DNA of 7,940 nt from contig QIAW01000353.1 of NCBI GenBank assembly GCA_003225655.1, positions 1-7,940 of the forward strand. Reading direction: 5' to 3'. A model generated the notes under the pieces. It was not told the origin of the DNA. It made no database searches and worked only from the letters and a program-made list of their open reading frames with translations. The stretch comes from Acidobacteriota bacterium (GTDB taxonomy: Bacteria; Acidobacteriota; Terriglobia; Terriglobales; Acidobacteriaceae). The position numbers were made by a program, and so were the translations under genes. Positions 1-5,977 of this stretch are shown here, one piece after another. Within the stretch, counting starts at the first letter, position 1, and each line of letters begins with the position of its first letter.

Positions 1-6
1 CAGAAA

Positions 7-22
7 GTAAGTGGCCACTTAC
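7..22. promoter_or_regulatory. 16-bp perfect palindrome, possible operator
   Basis: GTAAGTGGCCACTTAC is identical to its own reverse complement over all 16 bases. It lies about 100 bp upstream of the first gene, in DNA with no supportable coding frame. With no spacer it would make a poor RNA hairpin, so a dimeric protein-binding site is the more natural reading. The cognate regulator is unknown and no confident -35/-10 pair is visible beside it. Confidence 0.4.
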
Positions 23-119
23 AAATATTTACGGAGTTATGTACCCTTTTGCCGCCGAAGACATCTAAAATGACAGGTGATGGGCCCCTATTCAGAGTAT
101 GACGTTCACGGAGGCTTCT

Positions 120-851
120 ATGCGGCGGACCAGCTTTTTCGCCGGACTGGCGATCCTGGCGATAGCAGTTTCATTAGCCAATGCACAGGGCGGCGTGATA
201 TTTCACGGCATCCCTGCTTCAGTTACCTCAAGCACTCCACAGAATCCGACACCAGGGATTCCAGCGAGCGTGACCTCGCCGACGGTGGATCCGCGATTCA
301 ATCGGCCGATCTTCATCACGAGTTCGCCTCAGCCTCAGCCGATGTTCCATCATCACAATCACTTCATTCCGGTTCCCGTGCCCGTCCCAGTATATTACCC
401 GTTCTATTCCTATCCGGTTACCTACGGCGACGATACGCAGCAGCAACCGCAGCCCGAGCCCGTGGTGGAGGTTGTAGAGACGCCTGCACCCACTATCTTT
501 GAAAACCGTCCGGGATACAAAGTTCCTCCAATCCAGCCCAGCTACACGCCGCCTCCAGCGAACAATCAGCCTTCCAGCGAGAGTTCTGCCCCGGACCAGG
601 CGTCCAACAACAAGAGCAACAAACAAGATGTCTCAGCCACCGAGCCTGAACCGACCACCATTCTGGTCTTTCGCGATGGGCACCAGCTTGAAATCGGCAA
701 CTACGCCATCGTAGGCGATACCTTGTACAACCTCGCCGGCAACTACAAGACGCACAAGATCCTGCTGGCCGATCTCGACCTGGATAAGACCGCCAAGGTC
801 AATGAAGAGCGCGGCTACGATTTCCGCCTGCCCAAGCAGCAAGGAAATTAG
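120..851 (+). CDS. Secreted proline-rich protein of unknown function with conserved-looking C-terminal domain
   Basis: This is a 243-residue protein of unknown function. The start is placed at ATG 120 because GGAGG at 110-114 lies 5 bases upstream; an in-frame ATG at 99 would put that ribosome binding site inside the gene. Residues 1-23 form a signal peptide (MRR, then a hydrophobic core, then ANAQ), so the product is exported. Residues 30-37 and 46-53 are an exact duplication of GIPASVTS. Residues 77-102 are rich in His, Pro, Val and Tyr (HHHNHF, then PVPVPVP). A disordered Pro/Gln/Ser/Asn linker covers about 103-178. The last 60 residues look like a compact folded unit, from TTILVFRDG near 179 to DFRLP near 234-238. 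From memory, similar tails occur in acidobacterial secreted proteins; no function is known to me. A surface or envelope-attached role is inference. Confidence 0.8.
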   Translation: MRRTSFFAGLAILAIAVSLANAQGGVIFHGIPASVTSSTPQNPTPGIPASVTSPTVDPRFNRPIFITSSPQPQPMFHHHNHFIPVPVPVPVYYPFYSYPVTYGDDTQQQPQPEPVVEVVETPAPTIFENRPGYKVPPIQPSYTPPPANNQPSSESSAPDQASNNKSNKQDVSATEPEPTTILVFRDGHQLEIGNYAIVGDTLYNLAGNYKTHKILLADLDLDKTAKVNEERGYDFRLPKQQGN

Positions 852-867
852 GGCTATCTTCATAGCC
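852..867 (+). other. Small hairpin directly after the first gene
   Basis: GGCTAT and ATAGCC form a 6-bp perfect stem around a CTTC tetraloop, beginning at the base after the stop codon. There is no following T-run, so it is not a convincing intrinsic terminator. It may stabilise the 3' end or act as a weak pause between two co-directional genes. Confidence 0.35.
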
Positions 868-971
868 GGCGATGAGATACTATCCTCAAATCTGATCTCA
901 ACAGTTAGTGCATTTTTGTGCCGGCTTTCTCTCGAAACAGAGTAAGGCCGACATGTCTGCCGGAGGCGGAG

Positions 972-1814
972 ATGAAAAAACCTGCATGGCTCAAGCTATG
1001 GCTGCCAGTGTGTCTTTGTTTTACCTTATACGCCTTCTCATTGCCCTCCAGCTATGGTGCCCAGAAAACCGATACCGCCCAGGCAGATAAAGACAAGAAA
1101 GCGATCATCAAGCGGGCCCGCGACGCTTACTACAGCCTGCGAAAGCTGGGCTTGGTGAAGTTTGAAGCCAGCATAACGCCCAACTGGGAGATCACGCTCA
1201 AGGACCAGATCAAATCTGATCCGTCGAGCGCACAAGCCAGCCTGAAATTACTGAATGGCCTTCACTTCGCAATGGACCTCGGCGCTGATGGAAATGTGAA
1301 GGTGACGCATCACACCGATGTTGCTCCCGCGAATGAGCAAATGGCGGCAGGTTTCAACCAGATCTACGGCGGCATGGAGCAGGCGGTCTCCGGCTTTTTC
1401 GCGAGTTGGTCGATCTTCATGTTGACTTCTCCCTTCCCCGAGGTCGAGAGCGAATACAAGATCGAGGAGATCGGCGGCGAGTATCGTCTTTCATACAAGG
1501 AAGGCAATGCTGATATTGTGACTTCCATGACCAGGGACTTGGCAATCACCGAGATCAAGGTCTCAACCAGTGCCTTTAGCAGTTCGCTCAAGCCAATACT
1601 GAAAAAAGGCCCGCAGGGTTTTGTTCTCTCCGGTTATAACGGCGACTACGCAGCCACGTCGGGCTCGGGCACGGTACAGCTTAAAGCCCAGATTGACTAC
1701 CAGGAAGTGGAGGGTCTGCAACTGCTGCACACAGTGAGCTTGGATAGCGTATATGACGGCAGTCCCAACCAGATGGAACTCACGTTCGCAGACTATCAGG
1801 TAAAACACCAGTAA
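972..1814 (+). CDS. Exported protein of unknown function
   Basis: A 280-residue protein. ATG 972 is chosen because GGAGG at 962-966 lies 5 bases upstream and because the protein then begins with a classic signal peptide: MKK, a hydrophobic stretch to about residue 24, and probable cleavage near residues 29-30 (SSYGA). An upstream in-frame ATG at 918 would add 18 residues unlike any leader and is disfavoured. The mature part starts with a charged helix (DKDKKAIIKRARDAYYSLRKLGL), followed by alternating beta-like segments up to the end (ELTFADYQVKHQ). This pattern is loosely like LolA-type or lipid-binding beta folds, but I see no diagnostic motif, so that is only a guess. No lipobox is evident. 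The gene follows the first secreted gene by 120 bp on the same strand, so co-transcription is possible. Function is not recognised. Confidence 0.8.
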   Translation: MKKPAWLKLWLPVCLCFTLYAFSLPSSYGAQKTDTAQADKDKKAIIKRARDAYYSLRKLGLVKFEASITPNWEITLKDQIKSDPSSAQASLKLLNGLHFAMDLGADGNVKVTHHTDVAPANEQMAAGFNQIYGGMEQAVSGFFASWSIFMLTSPFPEVESEYKIEEIGGEYRLSYKEGNADIVTSMTRDLAITEIKVSTSAFSSSLKPILKKGPQGFVLSGYNGDYAATSGSGTVQLKAQIDYQEVEGLQLLHTVSLDSVYDGSPNQMELTFADYQVKHQ

Positions 1815-1824
1815 ATGGACTTCA

Positions 1825-1841
1825 GCTTATCGGAGATAAGC
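1825..1841 (+). other. 7-bp stem hairpin after the second secreted gene
   Basis: GCTTATC (1825-1831) and GATAAGC (1835-1841) pair perfectly around a 3-base loop, 10 bp past the stop codon. There is no T-run behind it. A second small palindrome, GCAGCGCTGC, follows at 1859-1868. Together they could end or protect the upstream transcript, but neither is a textbook terminator. Confidence 0.4.
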
Positions 1842-1883
1842 CGGCAAGAGCGGCTCCTGCAGCGCTGCTAAAGCCTTGCTTAG

Positions 1884-1892
1884 TGGTATAAT
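1884..1892 (+). promoter_or_regulatory. Extended -10 promoter candidate for gyrA
   Basis: TGGTATAAT gives a perfect TATAAT hexamer at 1887-1892 with a TG one base upstream, the extended -10 arrangement. No good -35 hexamer lies at the usual distance, which extended -10 promoters tolerate. Transcription would begin near 1899, leaving a leader of about 200 bases before the gyrA start at 2106. Confidence 0.5.
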
Positions 1893-1957
1893 ATCTTTTG
1901 CTCTCGCTGCGATTAACATCCTGTATTTACAAGCATTTAGCGCGATTCTGCCATTCA

Positions 1958-1975
1958 AGATTCTGGCCGGAATCT
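1958..1975. promoter_or_regulatory. 18-bp near-palindrome in the gyrA leader
   Basis: AGATTC at 1958-1963 and GAATCT at 1970-1975 are exact inverted arms; the middle TGGCCG is palindromic except for one pair. The left arm is also part of a direct repeat, since GATTCTGCC at 1944-1952 resembles GATTCTGGC at 1959-1967. The site lies downstream of the candidate promoter and could be an operator or a leader hairpin. Confidence 0.3.
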
Positions 1976-2067
1976 GCTCTCTTGGTGTGCTTGAAGAAGT
2001 GGGCGGGTGAGCATGCGATTTGAGATTTTTACAGCTTTGTCGACAGTATTCGAAGCCAGATTTGATT

Positions 2068-2102
2068 CACTGAGAACCGACAACTGAGAACCGAGAACTT
2101 AA
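2068..2102 (+). repeat. Heptanucleotide tandem repeat ending at the gyrA start
   Basis: Five 7-bp units lie at 2068-2074, 2075-2081, 2082-2088, 2089-2095 and 2096-2102. The middle three are AACCGAC, AACTGAG and AACCGAG (consensus AACYGAS); the outer two are degenerate. The array ends 3 bases before ATG 2106 and so occupies the place where a ribosome binding site should be; no GGAGG is present. The last unit also forms the 10-bp palindrome AACTTAAGTT (2096-2105). A related heptamer array on the other strand lies at 5978-6012. Confidence 0.6.
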
Positions 2103-2105
2103 GTT

Positions 2106-2978
2106 ATGGCTGACGACAACAACCCTCAACTTCCACTCCAACCACCCGGTGACGGCGGATTACCTCCCGGTTCGCCGGGCGCGGCAAACCTCGTACCCAT
2201 CAACATTGAAGAGGAGATGCGGCGCTCGTATCTCGACTATTCCATGTCGGTCATTATCGGGCGCGCGCTGCCCAACGTGTATGACGGGCTCAAACCGGTG
2301 CACCGCCGCATTTTGTATGCGATGTTTCGCGAAGGGCTGCACTACAACCGGCGTTTTTCCAAGTGCGCCGGCGTTGTGGGCGAGTGCCTGAAAAAATATC
2401 ACCCTCATGGCGACAGCGCGGTGTACGACGCTCTGGTGCGGCTGGCACAGCCATGGAGCATGCGCTATCCGCTGGTGGATGGACAGGGAAATTTCGGCTC
2501 CGTCGATGGCGACCCGCCCGCGGCCTATCGTTACACCGAAGCCCGGCTGATGAAGATTGCCCACGAGATGCTGGCAGATATCGACCAGGATACCGTGGAT
2601 TTTGTCGCCAACTTCGATGAGACCACTAAGGAGCCCGTGGTCCTGCCGACAAGAATTCCCAACCTGCTGGTGAACGGCTCCAACGGCATCGCCGTGGGCA
2701 TGGCGACCAACATCCCGCCGCATAACTTGACGGAAATCCTGGATGCCACCATTACCCTGGTGAACAATCCCTTTTATCTACGGGCACAGCGGAATCGCCA
2801 ACGCCTACAAGACCGGGCGAGGACGCTTTATGATGCGCGCCAAGGCTTCCATCGAGAACCTGACCAAAGACCGCAGGGCCATCATCATCACCGAGATTCC
2901 CTATCAGGTGAACAAGGCGCGCATGGTGGAACGTATTGCCCAGTTGGTGAACGACAAGGTGATCGACGACATCTCTGA
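2106..2978 (+). CDS. gyrA: DNA gyrase subunit A, N-terminal part (frame broken at about 2772)
   Basis: GyrA is the cutting subunit of DNA gyrase, the A2B2 enzyme that introduces negative supercoils using ATP. This frame matches GyrA from 2106 to 2771 (222 residues); the rest to 2978 is out-of-frame reading. After a Pro/Gly-rich N-terminal extension of about 30 residues come EEEMRRSYLDYSMSVI, GRALPNVYDGLKPVHRR, YHPHGDSAVYDALVR (98-112) and the DNA-cleaving tyrosine, Tyr143 in YRYTEAR. Ser104 and Asp108 occupy the positions of E. coli Ser83 and Asp87, which are changed in many quinolone-resistant strains, so the determining region looks wild type. The match stops after NIPPHNLTEILDATITLVNNP. 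GyrA is preferred over ParC because the downstream part carries a GyrA box. There is no clear ribosome binding site; a heptamer repeat abuts the start codon. gyrB is not in the window. Confidence 0.9.
   Translation: MADDNNPQLPLQPPGDGGLPPGSPGAANLVPINIEEEMRRSYLDYSMSVIIGRALPNVYDGLKPVHRRILYAMFREGLHYNRRFSKCAGVVGECLKKYHPHGDSAVYDALVRLAQPWSMRYPLVDGQGNFGSVDGDPPAAYRYTEARLMKIAHEMLADIDQDTVDFVANFDETTKEPVVLPTRIPNLLVNGSNGIAVGMATNIPPHNLTEILDATITLVNNPFYLRAQRNRQRLQDRARTLYDARQGFHREPDQRPQGHHHHRDSLSGEQGAHGGTYCPVGERQGDRRHL
2766..2775 (+). other. Deletion-frameshift junction inside gyrA
   Basis: The first frame reads AAT CCC (Asn-Pro, 2766-2771). GyrA homology resumes one base later, at TTT ATC TAC GGG (Phe-Ile-Tyr-Gly) from 2773. 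Compared with E. coli GyrA recalled from memory, about 20 residues that include the PGPDFPT motif are missing here, so the break fits the loss of about 59 bp (3n-1). The sequence at the join is CCCTTTTAT. Confidence 0.85.
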
Positions 2979-4626
2979 CGTGCGCGATGAATCGGACCGC
3001 GACGGCATGCGAGTGGTGGTGGAGCTGAGACGCAGTGCCGAGCCGCAGATCATCTTGAACCAGCTCTACAAGCACACCCAGATGCAAGAGAGCTTCAGCA
3101 TGATCTTCCTGGCTGTGGTCAACGGGCAACCACGCGAGCTGGGGTTGATCGAAGCCATCCAGCACTTCATCGATCACCGCGTAGACGTGGTGCGCCGCCG
3201 CACCGCCTACCTGCTGGCGCGGGCGCGCGAACGCGAGCACGTGTTGGAAGGTTACAAGATCGCGCTCGACAACCTGGATGCGGTGATCAAGCTGATCCGC
3301 GCCTCCGCCTCACGCGTAGAAGCGCGCGAAGGCCTGATGGAGCGCTTCAAGCTGAGTACGCGCCAGGCAGATGCCATTCTGGAACTGCAACTGCACCGCC
3401 TCACCCAGCTCGCCAAAGAAGAGATCATCGCCGAGCTGAAAGCCATCCGCGAGCAGATCGCCGAGTACGAATCAATCCTGGCCTCGGAGAAGAAATTGCG
3501 CGGCTTGATCGTGAAAGAGCTGGAAGAGATCAAGAAAGAATACGGCGACGTGCGCCGCACCATCATTCAGGATGAAGCCGCCGAGATCACGCTCGAAGAC
3601 CTGATCGCCGACGAGCAGGTCGCGGTCACGATTTCGCACTCCGGATACCTGAAGCGTACTCCAGTCTCAACCTACCGCCAGCAGCGGCGCGGCGGCACGG
3701 GACGCAAAGGTATGAGTACGCGCGACGAAGATTTTGTCGAGTATCTGTTCATCGCCTCAACCCACGCCTACATTCTGGTGTTCACCAATACCGGGCGCGT
3801 CTTCTGGCTGAAGGTGTATGAGGTTCCCGATGTTGGTCCCGCCGGCAAAGGCAAAGCCATCGCCAATCTGGTGGCCTTGCAGCCCGGTGAAAGCGTGCGC
3901 GCACTGATGCCGGTACGGAACCTCGAAGAGGAGGGCAAATTCGTCATCTTTGCCACCCGCAACGGCACGGTAAAAAAGACGCCGTTGGGTGATTTCAGCA
4001 ACGTCATGTCGCGCGGCATTATCGCCATCGGCATCGAAAAAGACGACGAACTGGTTGCCGCTCACATCACCGACGGCAAGCAGGTGGTCTTTTTGGCCTC
4101 GCACGAGGGAATGGCCATTCGTTTTGCCGAGGACGATGTGCGGCCCATGGGGCGCCCTGCTTATGGCGTCCGCGGCATGGACCTCGACAAGAAAGACTAC
4201 ATCGTGGGCATGGCCGTCACTCCCAAAGAGCCTCCGGCTAAGACAGCGACAGCGAAGAAGAAGGCCGCCGAGGAAGAAGAACCCACGGCGCGCATGATTC
4301 TTTCCGTAACCGAAATGGGCTACGGCAAGCGCACCGATATTGACGAGTATCGCCTGCAGTCGCGCGGCGGCAAAGGCGTGATCAACGTCAAGACCACCGC
4401 CCGCAATGGCAAGGTGAGCGCCATCCTGCTGGTGAACGAAGAATCGGAAGCCATGGTCATCAGCCAGTTTGGCAAGATCATCCGCATGGATACCAGCGGC
4501 ATCCGCGAAGCCGGCAGATCAACCCAGGGCGTGCGCCTGCTGCAGATGGATGGCGGAGATAAAGTCGCCGCCGCCGTCGTCATCCCGCCGGAAGAGAAAG
4601 ACGAGAATGGCGCGTTGATTCAGTAA
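2773..4626 (+). CDS. gyrA: DNA gyrase subunit A, C-terminal part (lacks its own start)
   Basis: This frame resumes GyrA with FIYGHSGIANAYKTGRGRFMMRAK; its first ATG is at 2830. In order it contains the rest of the breakage-reunion domain (ITEIPYQVNKARM, then LNQLYKHTQMQESF), the long helical arm (AKEEIIAELKAIREQIAEY, roughly 3409-3540), and the C-terminal beta-pinwheel from about 3592, which wraps DNA. The GyrA box reads QRRGGTG at 3682-3702, with Thr where Lys or Arg is usual in the E. coli-type box; a related QSRGGKG lies at 4357-4377. A low-complexity Lys/Ala/Glu insert (4222-4293, with KTATAKKK then EEEE) sits between pinwheel blades. Both parts joined give 839 residues, about 20 short of what I would expect. 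Unless the break is an artefact, neither part alone makes an active subunit. Confidence 0.9.
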   Translation, partial: FIYGHSGIANAYKTGRGRFMMRAKASIENLTKDRRAIIITEIPYQVNKARMVERIAQLVNDKVIDDISDVRDESDRDGMRVVVELRRSAEPQIILNQLYKHTQMQESFSMIFLAVVNGQPRELGLIEAIQHFIDHRVDVVRRRTAYLLARAREREHVLEGYKIALDNLDAVIKLIRASASRVEAREGLMERFKLSTRQADAILELQLHRLTQLAKEEIIAELKAIREQIAEYESILASEKKLRGLIVKELEEIKKEYGDVRRTIIQDEAAEITLEDLIADEQVAVTISHSGYLKRTPVSTYRQQRRGGTGRKGMSTRDEDFVEYLFIASTHAYILVFTNTGRVFWLKVYEVPDVGPAGKGKAIANLVALQPGESVRALMPVRNLEEEGKFVIFATRNGTVKKTPLGDFSNVMSRGIIAIGIEKDDELVAAHITDGKQVVFLASHEGMAIRFAEDDVRPMGRPAYGVRGMDLDKKDYIVGMAVTPKEPPAKTATAKKKAAEEEEPTARMILSVTEMGYGKRTDIDEYRLQSRGGKGVINVKTTARNGKVSAILLVNEESEAMVISQFGKIIRMDTSGIREAGRSTQGVRLLQMDGGDKVAAAVVIPPEEKDENGALIQ

Positions 4627-4647
4627 GTAATTCGAATAAAACTCAGG

Positions 4648-4672
4648 AGCCCGGCGTAACTGCCGGGCTTTT
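4648..4672 (+). terminator. Intrinsic terminator of gyrA
   Basis: AGCCCGGC (4648-4655) pairs perfectly with GCCGGGCT (4662-4669) around the 6-base loop GTAACT, followed by TTTT and then GATTT. It starts 21 bp after the gyrA stop codon. This is a strong Rho-independent terminator and indicates that gyrA ends its transcript here. Confidence 0.9.
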
Positions 4673-4691
4673 GATTTGAACCGTTTAGCTC

Positions 4692-4781
4692 TTAACTCGC
4701 GGCCTTGACTTCGATCATCACGTCCACGCTTTTGTTCTGATCCGCCCGGAACGCGTATTGGCGCAGGCGGTACCACCCCTC
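4692..4781 (-). pseudogene. Decayed C-terminal fragment of an unidentified gene
   Basis: Read on the minus strand, the frame ending in TAA at 4694-4692 gives a protein-like tail, WYRLRQYAFRAD followed by QNKSVDVMIEVKAAS. Further upstream the frame becomes a G-rich low-complexity run (about 4776-4790) and meets an in-frame TAG near 4795, so no start or body of the gene remains. I do not recognise the family. The fragment is short, so coincidence is possible, but its composition is more protein-like than the surrounding DNA. Confidence 0.35.
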
Positions 4782-4795
4782 CCCCCTTGCATGCT

Positions 4796-4997
4796 AGGCA
4801 GATCATGGGTAAACCATTGAAGGCCAGAGACTTATAGGACCCTAGCTGGCACAGTTTGCAGGGGCGTTTCGGCGATGAGAACCATGCGGGCTTCGCGGCT
4901 GAAAGCCTTCGCGTGATTGCGGGGGCGGTTAAAGATTCTGCCTGTACGGTATTCCATCCCGTGCGGAAATCAAGATTTCAAAGACAGGGAGCGAGCG
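4796..4997. other. Non-coding stretch, no supportable gene
   Basis: I read all six frames here and found only short open stretches without a ribosome binding site or recognisable motif. It may be eroded former coding sequence in continuity with the fragment at 4692-4781, but nothing shows this directly. Confidence 0.5.
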
Positions 4998-5021
4998 TCC
5001 GGGCATTCTGGAATGTCCGGA
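4998..5021. promoter_or_regulatory. 24-bp inverted repeat, operator-like
   Basis: TCCGGGCATTC (4998-5008) and GAATGTCCGGA (5011-5021) are inverted 11-bp arms with one mismatch, separated by TG. The short spacer favours a protein-bound DNA palindrome over an RNA hairpin. It lies about 150 bp upstream of the dienelactone-hydrolase-family gene, the only intact gene it could plausibly control. Confidence 0.45.
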
Positions 5022-5093
5022 TAATGATGACCTAGAATTACTGGGGAATTCACAAAGTGATATCACTCGGCAGAGCTCTTCAAATGCTCTCAC

Positions 5094-5161
5094 CACGGAG
5101 GCACAGAGACACAGAGAAAAGCAACAAGCTCAACTACGAAGAACACAACGGTCACGACGGT
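5094..5161 (+). repeat. Octamer and nonamer tandem repeats upstream of the hydrolase gene
   Basis: Three 8-bp units, CACGGAGG (5094-5101), CACAGAGA (5102-5109) and CACAGAGA (5110-5117), are followed 26 bp later by two 9-bp units, CACAACGGT (5144-5152) and CACGACGGT (5153-5161). From memory, strings of the 'CACGGAGGCACAGAGACAC' type are dispersed between genes in many acidobacterial and other environmental genomes. The arrays end 10 bp before the start codon. Confidence 0.6.
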
Positions 5162-5171
5162 AGTAAACTCT

Positions 5172-5972
5172 ATGGCCATGAAACGCATACTTCCCGTTGT
5201 ACTCGCTCTGTTTGCTTCCTGCCTTTCGGCTTCAGCTCAGGACTGGGCCAAGGCGACGTTGGAAAAATCACCCCGCCACCAGGAGTGGGTTGACATCAAG
5301 CACGACAACCGCGTGGTCCATGCTTTCATTGTTTATCCGGAAAGCAAGAAGAAAGCGCCCGCGGTGCTGGTGATCCACGAGATCTTTGGCCTCACCGATT
5401 GGGTGCGCAGCGTGGCTGACAAGCTCGCGGCCCAAGGATATATCGCGATCGCGCCTGACCTGCTCTCGGGCTTTGGTCCGGAGGGCAAGGGCAGCGAAGG
5501 TTTTGCCAGCACTCAGGACGCTATGAAGGCAATCTCGGGACTCGATGCCGATATCCTCACTGCCGACCTGAATGCCGTTGCCGATTATGTGAAGAAGCTT
5601 CCCTCAGCCAATGGCAAGCTCGCGGTCGCCGGCTTCTGCTGGGGCGGCGGCCAGTCATTCCGCTTTGCCACGAATCGTCCTGACCTGAACGCCGCGTTCG
5701 TGTTCTACGGACCGCCTCCCAAAGAGTTCGCCAGCATCAAGGCCCCAGTCTACGGTTTTTACGCAGGCGACGATGCCCGCATCGGCGCCACCCTGCCCGA
5801 TACGCAGGCAGCCATGAAGAAGGCGGGCAAGAAATATGATCCGGTGACCTATGAGGGCGCAAAACACGGCTTCATGCGCGCCGGTGAAGACCCGAGCAAT
5901 ACGGTCGAAGCCAACAAAAAGGCCCACGATGAAGGCTGGCAACGCTGGTTGCTACTGCTGAAGAAGCTGTAG
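5172..5972 (+). CDS. Exported dienelactone hydrolase family protein
   Basis: A 266-residue alpha/beta-hydrolase of the dienelactone hydrolase (DLH, PF01738) family. Classical DLH opens dienelactones in chlorocatechol breakdown; exported relatives are general esterases with poorly known substrates. The nucleophile is Cys156 in GFCWGGG, the acid Asp201 in YAGDDARIG and the base His232 in AKHGFM. Glu70 in VIHEIFG matches the glutamate that activates the cysteine in the classical enzyme. Residues 1-23 form a signal peptide (MAMKR, hydrophobic core, SASAQ), so the enzyme acts outside the cytoplasm, unlike classical cytosolic DLH. Mature length is about 243 residues, normal for the family. The start could be ATG 5172 or ATG 5178; neither has a clear ribosome binding site. 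The gene converges on the regulator gene, with 71 bp between stops. The substrate cannot be told from sequence. Confidence 0.9.
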   Translation: MAMKRILPVVLALFASCLSASAQDWAKATLEKSPRHQEWVDIKHDNRVVHAFIVYPESKKKAPAVLVIHEIFGLTDWVRSVADKLAAQGYIAIAPDLLSGFGPEGKGSEGFASTQDAMKAISGLDADILTADLNAVADYVKKLPSANGKLAVAGFCWGGGQSFRFATNRPDLNAAFVFYGPPPKEFASIKAPVYGFYAGDDARIGATLPDTQAAMKKAGKKYDPVTYEGAKHGFMRAGEDPSNTVEANKKAHDEGWQRWLLLLKKL

Positions 5973-5977
5973 AAAAA

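Noticed and set aside
77..502. Overlapping plus-strand open frame at the left edge
   Set aside because: It is out of frame with the signal-peptide protein at 120-851, lacks a ribosome binding site, and its product is Arg/Ser-rich without any motif.
2160..2723. Long minus-strand open frame opposite gyrA
   Set aside because: It mirrors conserved GyrA coding sequence and has the His/Arg/Val-rich composition of an antisense shadow.
4519..4806. Minus-strand 95-codon frame over the gyrA end
   Set aside because: It spans the gyrA 3' end and its terminator and shows no motif; the protein-like tail at 4692-4781 is in another frame.
5094..5161. CRISPR array
   Set aside because: Units are only 8-9 bp and adjacent, with no unique spacers and no cas genes nearby.
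5057..5293. Plus-strand 78-codon frame containing RRHRDTEKS
   Set aside because: It is translation of the octamer/nonamer repeats running into the hydrolase gene out of frame; such products are common false annotations.
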